64,000 bases of DNA from Arthrobacter sp. B1I2 (GTDB lineage Bacteria; Actinomycetota; Actinomycetes; Actinomycetales; Micrococcaceae): assembly GCF_030816485.1 (NCBI RefSeq), contig NZ_JAUSYC010000001.1, positions 2,728,001-2,792,000 of the forward strand, in the 5' to 3' direction. A program made the translations under genes and the position numbers. Positions 1 to 7,790 of this stretch are shown here, in pieces; position 1 is the first letter of the stretch; each line of letters begins with the position of its first letter. The notes under the pieces are model-generated. The model did not search any database. It worked only from the letters and a program-made list of their open reading frames with translations, and had not been told where the DNA came from.

Positions 1-709
1 TGGCCGCGCTTTCGGCGATGGCGGCCCCCACCGCTTCCGGATCATGGGCTGAACGGATATAGACGACGGCGAGCGCTGCCGGGCGGCCACCGGGCACCCG
101 GACGGGGGCTGCCAGCGAGGAGACACCGGCGATGACTTCGTCGTGGCTGGCAGAGTAGCCCTTCCTCCGCGCTTCCGACGCCTCCGGGCGGTAAGGAATA
201 CCCGTGTCCAGCCGGTCCCATTCCGCTTCGGAGAGGGCTGACTGGATGGCGATACCCGGTGCCCCTGCGTTAATGGGGTGGCGGGTACCCGGGTGCTGGG
301 CCACGGTCGCCCCGGAATGCCTGGGCTCGACGGTAACGAGCGTAATGCAGTCGTGGTGGTCCCACACCGCCACGAACGCGGTCATATCCAGCGAGTTTGC
401 CAACTGGGTGAGTTCCGGAAGGGCGGCCGTCTGCAGGTTGCGGGATACACCGCGCGCCAGGACCGCGAGGCCGGGGCCGGGCTGGACCCGTCCCGCGTCG
501 TCCCGCACCAGGAGCGAATGGTCTTCCAGGGTGCGCAGGATCCGGTAGGCCACCGAACGGTGGACGCCCATGGCATCGGCCAGTTCGGCGATGGTCAGCG
601 GGCCCGGGGCAGCTGCCAGGATTTCGAGTGCGCGGATACCGCGCGAAAGGGTCTGGGACGGCGAAGCCTGCGGCGCGGCCGTCCGGGCTGCGGCTGCTGG
701 AGGAGTCAT
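1..709 (-). CDS. IclR-family transcriptional regulator (3' end outside window)
   Basis: The visible part encodes about 236 residues from an ATG at 709; the C-terminus lies beyond the left edge. Residues about 20-75 form the IclR winged helix-turn-helix (LTIAELADAMGVHRSVAYRI, with RILRTLEDHSLLVRD after it). The rest matches the IclR effector-binding domain (GAPGIAIQSALSEAEWDRL, then the RRKGYSASHDEVIAGVSSLA stretch typical of the family). IclR proteins bind small aromatic or organic acids and usually control an adjacent divergent catabolic or transport gene. Here the divergent neighbour is the MHS transporter at 963, so control of that transporter is the likely role (inference). A perfect palindrome at 788-802 lies between the two start codons. 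Confidence 0.9.
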   Translation of the reverse strand, partial: MTPPAAAARTAAPQASPSQTLSRGIRALEILAAAPGPLTIAELADAMGVHRSVAYRILRTLEDHSLLVRDDAGRVQPGPGLAVLARGVSRNLQTAALPELTQLANSLDMTAFVAVWDHHDCITLVTVEPRHSGATVAQHPGTRHPINAGAPGIAIQSALSEAEWDRLDTGIPYRPEASEARRKGYSASHDEVIAGVSSLAAPVRVPGGRPAALAVVYIRSAHDPEAVGAAIAESAA

Positions 710-787
710 GATTTCCATCCTAGGTGGCGTGGACCGGGATGCCGTGACTCTTGTCTCATTTGCGCACAGGGAGTATTGTCCTCATTA

Positions 788-802
788 CGAACTGCCAGTT
801 CG
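788..802. promoter_or_regulatory. candidate IclR operator
   Basis: Perfect inverted repeat CGAACTG-C-CAGTTCG between the divergent iclR-type gene and the MHS transporter. The flanks extend the symmetry imperfectly (ATTA on the left, AATA on the right). A further GAAC half-site follows at about 809. IclR regulators commonly bind short palindromes in such divergent intergenic regions; assignment to this regulator is inference. Confidence 0.5.
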
Positions 803-962
803 AATATAGAACTAAAGCTCTTCGGCGATCCACCTACAAAAAAGTCCCCCGCCCGTGTCCCGCATCACAAATCCGTAGTACCCTACTAACTAACTGACCG
901 TTCTGTCGGTAATCCTGAAGGCGACCGGGTGGCATTGCTGCCCAATAAACAATGGAGTTTCA

Positions 963-2297
963 ATGACCACACCTTCCAAGGTGGATACACTCGCCGGTCC
1001 CAGCAGCCGGCGGGAGGAACGCAAGGTCCTCGCCGGCACCCTGGTTGGCACCACCATCGAGTGGTACGACTTCTTCATCTTTGCCCAGCTGACCGCAACG
1101 CTGCTGTCACCGCTGTTCCTGGCACCGCTGAACGAGTCCAACCCGGGCCTGGCCCAGATCCTGTCCTTTGCCCTCATCGGCATCAGCTTCCTGTTCCGTC
1201 CCCTCGGCGCCGTCGTCGCCGGACACCTGGGAGACCGCCTGGGCCGGAAGGCGATGCTGGTCTTCACCCTGGTGATGATGGGCGCAGCCACGGCCCTGAT
1301 AGGCATGCTCCCCACCTATGCGCAGATCGGCGCCTGGGCTCCTGTGCTGCTGATCCTGCTGCGCGTCGTCCAGGGATTCTCGGCCGGCGGTGAATGGGGC
1401 GGTGCCGCCCTGATGGCCGTGGAGCACGCACCGATGAACCGTCGCGGCCTGTTCGGTGCCTACCCGCAGATCGGCGTGCCGGTGGGCATGATCCTGGCCA
1501 CCGGCCTGCTGTTCTTCCTCAACACCGGCATGTCCAAGGAAGACTTCGCGGCCTGGGGCTGGCGGGTGCCGTTCCTGCTGTCCATCGTGCTGATCGTGGT
1601 GGGCTACCTGATCCGGCGCGCAGTGGCCGAGAGCCCGGTCTTCCAGGAAATGGCACTGCGCAAGAAGGAGAGCAAGGCTCCCCTGGGCGAGCTGATCCGG
1701 AACCACAAGCTGCCCGTCCTGTACTCCACCATGATCTTCATCGGCAACAACGCAGCCGGATACCTGCTGATTGCGTTCTTCATCTCCTATGCCACCAAGA
1801 CCCTGAAGATGCCGACACCGCAGATCCTCCTGGCCACCACGCTGGCGTCCTTCGGCTGGCTGATCTTCACCCTGGTGGGCGGCTGGCTGTCGGACCGGAT
1901 AGGCCGCGTCAAGACCTTCCTGACCGGCTACGCCATCGTCTTTGCCTGGATGATCCCCATGTTCGCGCTGATCGACACCAAGAACATCATGCTTTACGGC
2001 GTCGCCCTGTTCGTCCTGACCATCGGCCTGGGCCTGTCCTACGGACCCATGTCCGCCATGTATGCCGAGATGTTCCCCGCAAACGTCAGGTACTCGGGCA
2101 TCTCCATCGGCTACGCCTTCGGTGCCATCCTGGGTGGTGCCTTCGCGGCTACCATCGCTGAAGCACTGTTGCAGTCCACCAAGTGGACCGGTTCGATCGG
2201 CATCTACATCATGGTCCTTTGCGTCATCTCCGCCATCGGCGTGGTGCTGGCCAAGGAAACCAAGGGCCGCCCGCTGGGCGTCAGCAGCCACCACTAG
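963..2297 (+). CDS. MHS-family (metabolite:H+ symporter) MFS transporter
   Basis: A 444-residue, 12-helix membrane protein. The start at 963 follows a GGAG five bases upstream. MHS signatures are visible: an E-W-Y-D-F-F motif in helix 1 (IEWYDFFIFAQLTA), the helix 2-3 loop GHLGDRLGRKAML, and QGFSAGGEWGGAALMAVEHA in helix 4. The family imports organic acids such as shikimate, citrate, proline/betaine, dicarboxylates or aromatic acids by proton symport; the substrate cannot be read from sequence. It is divergent from an IclR regulator, a combination common for aromatic or carboxylic acid uptake. A strong hairpin at 2381-2414 follows the gene. Confidence 0.9.
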   Translation: MTTPSKVDTLAGPSSRREERKVLAGTLVGTTIEWYDFFIFAQLTATLLSPLFLAPLNESNPGLAQILSFALIGISFLFRPLGAVVAGHLGDRLGRKAMLVFTLVMMGAATALIGMLPTYAQIGAWAPVLLILLRVVQGFSAGGEWGGAALMAVEHAPMNRRGLFGAYPQIGVPVGMILATGLLFFLNTGMSKEDFAAWGWRVPFLLSIVLIVVGYLIRRAVAESPVFQEMALRKKESKAPLGELIRNHKLPVLYSTMIFIGNNAAGYLLIAFFISYATKTLKMPTPQILLATTLASFGWLIFTLVGGWLSDRIGRVKTFLTGYAIVFAWMIPMFALIDTKNIMLYGVALFVLTIGLGLSYGPMSAMYAEMFPANVRYSGISIGYAFGAILGGAFAATIAEALLQSTKWTGSIGIYIMVLCVISAIGVVLAKETKGRPLGVSSHH

Positions 2298-2380
2298 CCC
2301 CACCGCCCCCCTCGCCTCGCTTCGCATCGGCCAGGGAATCCTGACGGCGTGGGCCCATCCACCCACCTGTCCTCGTGTAG

Positions 2381-2414
2381 CAGCAGGCCCGGACCACACG
2401 GTCCGGGCCTGCTG
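2381..2414. terminator. bidirectional hairpin terminator
   Basis: Perfect 15-bp inverted repeat (left arm CAGCAGGCCCGGACC, loop ACAC) between the convergent MHS transporter and phosphoribosyltransferase genes. There is no long T-tract, so termination strength is uncertain, but position and stability fit a shared terminator. Confidence 0.75.
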
Positions 2415-2429
2415 CGTATCCAGCTCCCG

Positions 2430-3077
2430 TCAGCGTGCCAGCAGCCTGACCGCGTCCTCGTCGCTCAACTGCCCAAAGTGCCGGTAATAGCTCCCCACGG
2501 CCCGGAACTTGCCCGGCAGGTGCAGGCACACCACGGCATCGCACACCCGCTCAAGCGAGGCTTCGGCGTCGATTGAACCCACGGGGGCGGCGGCCACCAC
2601 GGCAGCCGCGCCGCCTTCCCGCATGGCCTCGACGGCGGCGCGCATTGTGGCGCCGGTGGCCAGGCCGTCATCCAGCAGGAGAACGGTCTGGCCCGCCACA
2701 TCAAGGGCGGTCTCCGGATACAGCTGCACCCGGCGGAGCAGTTCGGCCCGTTCACGATTTTCCACGTCGTCCAGCCATTCCTGCTGCACGCCGTGCTCAA
2801 GGACGCGCTCGAACAGGGGCTTGTTGATCACTCGGACCGTCCGTCCGTCCGCCCATGCCAGGGCGCCGTATGCGGTTTCTTCGTGCCCTGGAATCCCCAG
2901 CTTCCGTACCATTACGGCGCCCAGGGGCAGGCCGAGGGCAGTTGCGGCAGCCGCCGCGACGGGGATGCCCCCGCGCGCAAGGCCAAGAACCACGGTGTGC
3001 GGATGTTCCCGGAACTGGGAAAGCGCGGCCGCCAGGCGCTGCCCGGCATCCGTGCGGTCCTCGAAACGCATACCCAT
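2430..3077 (-). CDS. phosphoribosyltransferase domain protein
   Basis: 215 residues. The type I PRTase PRPP-binding motif is at residues 132-146 (TVLLLDDGLATGATM). An N-terminal LGLARGGIPVA loop and the RKLGIPGHEETAYGAL segment are characteristic of the stand-alone 'predicted phosphoribosyltransferase' family common in bacteria. The family is related to adenine/xanthine PRTases, but the true substrate is usually unknown. The start is ATG at 3077; a second ATG two codons on is also possible. It stands alone, convergent with the MHS gene and about 100 bp downstream of the hydrolase gene on the same strand, so it could be cotranscribed with it. Confidence 0.85.
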   Translation of the reverse strand: MGMRFEDRTDAGQRLAAALSQFREHPHTVVLGLARGGIPVAAAAATALGLPLGAVMVRKLGIPGHEETAYGALAWADGRTVRVINKPLFERVLEHGVQQEWLDDVENRERAELLRRVQLYPETALDVAGQTVLLLDDGLATGATMRAAVEAMREGGAAAVVAAAPVGSIDAEASLERVCDAVVCLHLPGKFRAVGSYYRHFGQLSDEDAVRLLAR

Positions 3078-3176
3078 GGGTCCCCTCCCGGCGCTGCGCG
3101 TGCCTGCCTTCAGCCTACTGCTGGATGAACCGCCGGGTGCGGGGCCCGGACTTTTCCCGCAGCATCAAGGCGGCAA

Positions 3177-4004
3177 TCAGGCGGACAGGAACGAGATCGC
3201 GGCCTGTTTGAAGGCCCTGCTGGTGATGGCATTGGTGTGGTTCCGGCCCGGGAGCACCAGCTGTTCGGCCATGGAACCGGCGCCCCGGGCGAGCTCGGCG
3301 AGCTTGGGCAGGGTGCCGGCCCGTTCATCCTTGTCTCCGGCCACGAGCAGCATGGGAACGTGGGGGACGGCCTCGGCGGGGTCGTAGGGTTCGGCCTTGA
3401 TGGCCTCCACCAGGGACAGCAGCGCAAAGATGTTGTTGCTCGGCAGCAGCAGTGCCATCTTCAGGAGCTGGGCTGTGGATTCGTCACGGATGGGGGTGCC
3501 GTCCGCCAGGTAGTCCTGGGCGGCCACCAGGTCGAACGCGGCAAGCGGATCCGAGTCGTTGGGCCCGCCCAGCACCAGCCGGTGGACCAGCTCGGGCTGG
3601 GTGGCGGCGAACTCCCAGGCGAGCCGCGATCCCAAAGAGTAGCCCACCAGGTCCAGACCGCTGGAAGGGTCGCCGTCCTGCAAAGGCCGTGCACCGGCGT
3701 CGAACGCTGCCTGGAGCAGGTCCGCCCTGATCCTGCTGGGGGAGTAGGAGTCGCGGTCCTCGGGGGCGCCGCTGCGGCCATGGCCGGGAAGGTCCACCGT
3801 GATGACCCGGCGGCCGGCGTCGAGCAGGGCCGAAACCCAGCCGGTGTCCTCCCAGTTGAGCTTGGAGGAGGAGGAGAAGCCGTGCAGCAGCATGACCGGG
3901 CGAAGGCCTGCATCGCCCGCCGGATCATGGACTGCCACATACAGCTGCGGGTCGGTGCCTTCAACGGTATGCGCCTGCTGCTGTCCGGTGTGCCTGCCGC
4001 TCAT
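3177..4004 (-). CDS. alpha/beta-fold hydrolase
   Basis: 275 residues with a full alpha/beta hydrolase layout. The oxyanion-hole motif LLHGFSSSS is at about 39-47, the nucleophile elbow GYSLGS has Ser123, the acid lies in AGDKDER near residue 226, and the catalytic His is in RNHTNAI near residue 256. No signal peptide or membrane segment is seen, so it is probably a cytoplasmic esterase or C-C hydrolase; the substrate is unknown. It lies 81 bp downstream of the amino-acid permease on the same strand. Confidence 0.85.
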   Translation of the reverse strand: MSGRHTGQQQAHTVEGTDPQLYVAVHDPAGDAGLRPVMLLHGFSSSSKLNWEDTGWVSALLDAGRRVITVDLPGHGRSGAPEDRDSYSPSRIRADLLQAAFDAGARPLQDGDPSSGLDLVGYSLGSRLAWEFAATQPELVHRLVLGGPNDSDPLAAFDLVAAQDYLADGTPIRDESTAQLLKMALLLPSNNIFALLSLVEAIKAEPYDPAEAVPHVPMLLVAGDKDERAGTLPKLAELARGAGSMAEQLVLPGRNHTNAITSRAFKQAAISFLSA

Positions 4005-4085
4005 GGTGTCAGTTCCCCAATCAGGTACGGCGCCTGGGCGGGCCCGGCGCGTCGGTGCGTCTTCCTTGGAAAGGTACGCTCCACT

Positions 4086-5480
4086 CTACCTGTTGGCAGG
4101 CCGGTTCCTGCTGGTGAGGCGGGCGCCGGCGGCACACGCCAGGGCGATGCCCGCGATCAGGCCAAAGGTGCTGAAGAGCTGCACGCGGCTGCTGTCCGCG
4201 CTCAGGCCGACCGCGAAAATCAACCCCAGCAGGGCCAGGCCCAGGATGGTCAGGCCGGGAAAGCCCTTCATCCGCAGGGGGAGCGGGCTCCCGTCCCGGT
4301 CGGCCCGCCGGCGCAGGATCAACTGGGAGACCAGGGCGCTGCCCCAGACCACCAGGCAGGTCGATCCCACCAGCTGGAACAGTGCCGGCAGGATCCGGTC
4401 GGGGAACAGCAGCTCCAGGACCGTGGCCACGAAGCCGAAGGCCACGGATACCGCTACTGCGGGCAGGGGCACGCCGGCGCCGTTGAGGCGGGTCAGGACC
4501 CCCGGTGCCTCGCCCCGCTGCGCCAGGGAGTACGCCATGCGGGAGGCGCCGTAGAGGTTGGCGTTCAGTGCCGAGAGGAGTGCGACGACGGCCACCAGGG
4601 TGATGGCGGTGGAGGCGCCGGGGATCCTGGCAGCGTCCAGCACACCGGCGAAGGGTGAGGCAAGGCTCTTGGACGTGGCGGGCAGGACGGCGGCGATCAC
4701 AAAGACGGAACCGATGTAGAACACCAGGATGCGCCAGACCACTGTCCGGATCGCCTTGCCGACGCTGCGTTCCGGATCCTCTGTTTCGGCTGCGGCCACC
4801 GAGACGATTTCCGTTCCACCGAACGCAAAGATCACCACGAACAGGGCTGCGGCAACACCGCCCAGGCCCTGGGGGGCGAAGTTGGCGGTGAGGTTTCCCG
4901 GACCGGGGGAGGCGACGCCGGGCAGCAGGCCCAGGAGTAAGGCGGCACCAACTCCAAGGAACAGCACGATGACGGCAACCTTGAGGATGGCGAACCAGAA
5001 CTCGAACTCACCGAAGTTCCGGACCCCGGCGAGGTTGATGCCGGTGAACACCACCATGAACAGCAGTGCCAGCGCCCAGACCGGGACCACGGGCCAGACG
5101 GAGAACAGCAGTCCGGCGGCGCCCAGTGCTTCGGCTGCGATCACCACCACCAGCTGCAGCCACCACAACCATCCGATGGTGGCTCCCGCGGTGCGCCCCA
5201 GTGCCCGCTCCGCGTAAACGGAAAAAGCGCCGCTGTTCGGGTTTGCGGCCGCCATCTCACCCAGGGCCCACATCACCAGGATGATCAGCGTTCCGGCCAC
5301 CATATAGGAGATGAGGACTGCCGGCCCGGCTGCCTGGACCCCGGCGCCCGAACCCAGGAACAAACCCGCGCCGATGGCGCTGCCCAGCCCCATCATGGTG
5401 AGCTGGCGCGGCTTCATGCTGTGGCCGGCCGTGATCGTCGGTGGGGGTGTGGACGTGGTCTGGTCAGACTTCGTCGTCAT
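4086..5480 (-). CDS. APC-superfamily amino-acid permease
   Basis: 464 residues with about 12 hydrophobic segments. After a short polar N-terminus comes the helix 1 signature MGLGSAIGAGLFLGSG, followed by a helix 2-3 region with ALGEMAAANPNSGAF; both are typical of the AAT subfamily (AnsP/GabP/ProY/LysP relatives). It should import an amino acid or amine by proton symport; the substrate is not determinable here. It diverges from nrtR, with a 298-bp shared intergenic region. Confidence 0.88.
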   Translation of the reverse strand: MTTKSDQTTSTPPPTITAGHSMKPRQLTMMGLGSAIGAGLFLGSGAGVQAAGPAVLISYMVAGTLIILVMWALGEMAAANPNSGAFSVYAERALGRTAGATIGWLWWLQLVVVIAAEALGAAGLLFSVWPVVPVWALALLFMVVFTGINLAGVRNFGEFEFWFAILKVAVIVLFLGVGAALLLGLLPGVASPGPGNLTANFAPQGLGGVAAALFVVIFAFGGTEIVSVAAAETEDPERSVGKAIRTVVWRILVFYIGSVFVIAAVLPATSKSLASPFAGVLDAARIPGASTAITLVAVVALLSALNANLYGASRMAYSLAQRGEAPGVLTRLNGAGVPLPAVAVSVAFGFVATVLELLFPDRILPALFQLVGSTCLVVWGSALVSQLILRRRADRDGSPLPLRMKGFPGLTILGLALLGLIFAVGLSADSSRVQLFSTFGLIAGIALACAAGARLTSRNRPANR

Positions 5481-5699
5481 GGGGCGGTGCGCCTTCCGGG
5501 GCTGGTTGGAGGGTCCGGTCAGTGTGGGTCCGGGGTCCTTCTGGGACCTTTTGAATTTACCGCCTCCGGTACCGGCCCAAAAACGGAGGGCGGAGCGGGT
5601 GGCGCAGCGGGGAAGGCGTGCGCCTGTCTGCCCGGACCCATGCTGCCCTCCCGGGCGGCGGCAGAAACATTTCCCTTCCAGCGCCCCGCGCCGTAGACT

Positions 5700-5726
5700 T
5701 AGTTTTGGTCAAGTTGACTATAACTA
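5700..5726. promoter_or_regulatory. 27-bp palindrome, candidate NrtR operator for the NAD operon
   Basis: An interrupted palindrome with 13-base arms around a central G at 5713. The inner core GTCAA-G-TTGAC is perfect, the outer TAGTT/AACTA ends match, and only two arm positions mismatch. It lies 52 bp upstream of the nrtR start and includes a TATAAC (5719-5724) that could be the -10 element. NrtR proteins repress NAD biosynthesis and salvage genes by binding AT-containing palindromes of about 20 bp. Autoregulation of nrtR-nadABC is inferred from position and symmetry. Confidence 0.65.
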
Positions 5727-5778
5727 TGAAGAGCCGCCTGCGCGGGCACCACGAGCACGACGAAAGGCGGTGGAACGG

Positions 5779-6489
5779 ATGTACTACAGCTCGGCCAATG
5801 TTTCCGAGCGGCAGGCCGCGCCGCCGTCGCTGGCCATCTCCACGGTGATCTTCGCGCTGCGGCCCAGCGAAACCTCGGGCCGTCCCACCCTGTGGCTTCC
5901 CCTGGTGCGGCGCATCCGTGAGCCGTTCAAGGGGCTGTGGGCACTGCCGGGAGGGCCCCTCAGCCATGACGAGTCCCTCCAGGACGCCGCCGCCAGGAAC
6001 CTGCGGGAGACCACGGGCCTCGCACCCCGCTATCTTGAGCAGCTGTACGCCTTCGGCGGCCTGCACCGCTCACCCACCCAGCGCGTGGTCTCCATCGTCT
6101 ACTGGGCCCTGGTCCAGCCCACGGAGGCCGCGCTCGCGGACGAGTCCGAGAACGTCAGGTGGTTCCGCGCGGACCGCCTGGAGGACCTCGCCTTTGACCA
6201 CAACGCGATCGTTGACTACGCGCTTGGCCGCCTGCGCAACAAGCTGGCGTACGGCTCGGTGGCCTACCACCTGCTGGGCGAGTACTTCACCCTGGCCCAG
6301 GTCCGCGAAGTCTATGAAGCTGTCCTGGACCGCGAACTGGACCCGGCCAACTTCCGCCGGCAACTCAAATCCACTCCGGAAATCGAAGAAACCGGGGAAT
6401 ACCTCCAGGGCGGCAAACACCGCCCGCCACGCCTCTACCGCTACACCGGCCGGCCAGGCCTTGACCCAGACAACAGGAGCACACCATGA
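5779..6489 (+). CDS. nrtR: NrtR-type Nudix-related transcriptional regulator of NAD biosynthesis
   Basis: 236 residues. The N-terminal half is a Nudix domain (residues about 18-150, with FKGLWALPGGPLSHDE). Its Nudix box is degenerate: the usual REUXEE reads RNLRETTG at 73-80, as expected for NrtR proteins that bind ADP-ribose-like ligands without hydrolysing them. The C-terminal ~80 residues form the winged-helix DNA-binding part (EYFTLAQVREVYEAVL). The ATG at 5779 was chosen because it follows the purine-rich AAAGGCGG and gives a family-length protein; the frame is open much further upstream. The stop overlaps the nadA start as ATGA, so the two are translationally coupled. Control of the whole nad operon is expected. 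Confidence 0.9.
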   Translation: MYYSSANVSERQAAPPSLAISTVIFALRPSETSGRPTLWLPLVRRIREPFKGLWALPGGPLSHDESLQDAAARNLRETTGLAPRYLEQLYAFGGLHRSPTQRVVSIVYWALVQPTEAALADESENVRWFRADRLEDLAFDHNAIVDYALGRLRNKLAYGSVAYHLLGEYFTLAQVREVYEAVLDRELDPANFRRQLKSTPEIEETGEYLQGGKHRPPRLYRYTGRPGLDPDNRSTP

Positions 6490-7790
6490 GCAGCGTCAAC
6501 ACGGCAATCCAGCTGATCACGCGCGAACAGGCCGAAAAGGGCGCAGCTGCCGAACGCAGCACCTGCAGCCCGGCGCTGGCCAGGGGCCCATGGGACTACG
6601 ACCTGGCCGAGGCGCTCGCCGGTATCCCCGCGTACGGCCCGGGCGCATCAAGCGCCGACCCCGCCCCGGCTTCAACCCCGCGCCAGGGCCAGCTGCCCGA
6701 GGAATACAAGCTGGCCGGCGACGCCGAGCTCGGGGAACGGATCAAGGCCGCCAAGGCTGCCCTGGGGGACCGTGCCGTCATCCTCGGCCATTTCTACCAG
6801 CGGGATGAGGTGGTCCAGTACGCCGACTTCGTGGGCGATTCCTTCCAGCTCGCCAATGCGGCGCTCACCAGGCCGGAGGCCGAGGCCATCATCTTCTGCG
6901 GGGTCCATTTCATGGCAGAAACCGCGGACATCCTCTCCACCCCTGACCAGGCGGTCATCCTGCCCAACCTCGCCGCCGGCTGTTCCATGGCCGACATGGC
7001 GGACGAGGACTCCGTTGAGGAATGCTGGGAACAGCTGGCGGAGATCTTCGGCACCGAGCCCGACGCCGAAGGGCGGGTTCCGGTTATTCCGGTCACCTAC
7101 ATGAACTCCTCCGCAGCCCTGAAGGCATTCTGCGGGGAGCACGGCGGCATCGTCTGCACCTCCTCCAACGCCAGGACCGTCCTGGAGTGGGCCTTCCAGC
7201 GGGCACAGCGGGTGCTGTTCTTCCCCGATCAGCACCTGGGACGCAACACCGCCAAAGCCCTGGGCGTGCCGCTGGAACAAATGCCCATGTGGAACCCGCG
7301 CAAGGACCTGGGCGGCAATGACGAGCAGGCGCTTCTGGACTCCCGCGTTATCCTCTGGCACGGTTTTTGCTCCGTGCACAAGCGCTTCAATGTGGCCCAG
7401 ATCGAGAAGGCGCGCGCTGATTTCCCCGGCGTCCAGGTCATCGTGCACCCCGAGTGCCCCATGGAGGTGGTGGACGCCGCGGATTCCGCCGGCTCCACCG
7501 ACTTCATCAGGAAGGCCATTGCGGCGGCGGCCGAGCCCACCACGTTCGCCATCGGCACCGAAATCAACATGGTGAACCGGCTTGCCGCGGAGTACCCGCA
7601 GCACACCATCTTCTGCCTGGACCCGGTCATCTGCCCGTGCTCCACCATGTACCGCATCCACCCCGGCTACCTGGCCTGGGTGCTGGAGGAACTGGTGGCC
7701 GGCCGCATTGTCAACCGCATCACCGTGGACGACAACGTGCAGGCCAATGCCAGGACGGCGCTCGAGCGCATGCTCGCTGCGAGGCCGTAG
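6486..7790 (+). CDS. nadA: quinolinate synthase NadA
   Basis: 434 residues. It condenses iminoaspartate with dihydroxyacetone phosphate to quinolinate using a [4Fe-4S] cluster. Family motifs include AVILGHFYQRDEVVQYADFV at about 97-116, IIFCGVHFMAETADIL with Cys138, HPECPMEVVDAAD and the C-terminal CPCSTMYRIHP. An N-terminal extension of roughly 85 residues before the catalytic core is longer than in E. coli NadA but is seen in actinobacterial and cyanobacterial forms. It overlaps nrtR by four bases (ATGA) and nadB by one base. A nifS gene closes the operon, consistent with dedicated Fe-S cluster supply. Confidence 0.96.
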   Translation: MSSVNTAIQLITREQAEKGAAAERSTCSPALARGPWDYDLAEALAGIPAYGPGASSADPAPASTPRQGQLPEEYKLAGDAELGERIKAAKAALGDRAVILGHFYQRDEVVQYADFVGDSFQLANAALTRPEAEAIIFCGVHFMAETADILSTPDQAVILPNLAAGCSMADMADEDSVEECWEQLAEIFGTEPDAEGRVPVIPVTYMNSSAALKAFCGEHGGIVCTSSNARTVLEWAFQRAQRVLFFPDQHLGRNTAKALGVPLEQMPMWNPRKDLGGNDEQALLDSRVILWHGFCSVHKRFNVAQIEKARADFPGVQVIVHPECPMEVVDAADSAGSTDFIRKAIAAAAEPTTFAIGTEINMVNRLAAEYPQHTIFCLDPVICPCSTMYRIHPGYLAWVLEELVAGRIVNRITVDDNVQANARTALERMLAARP

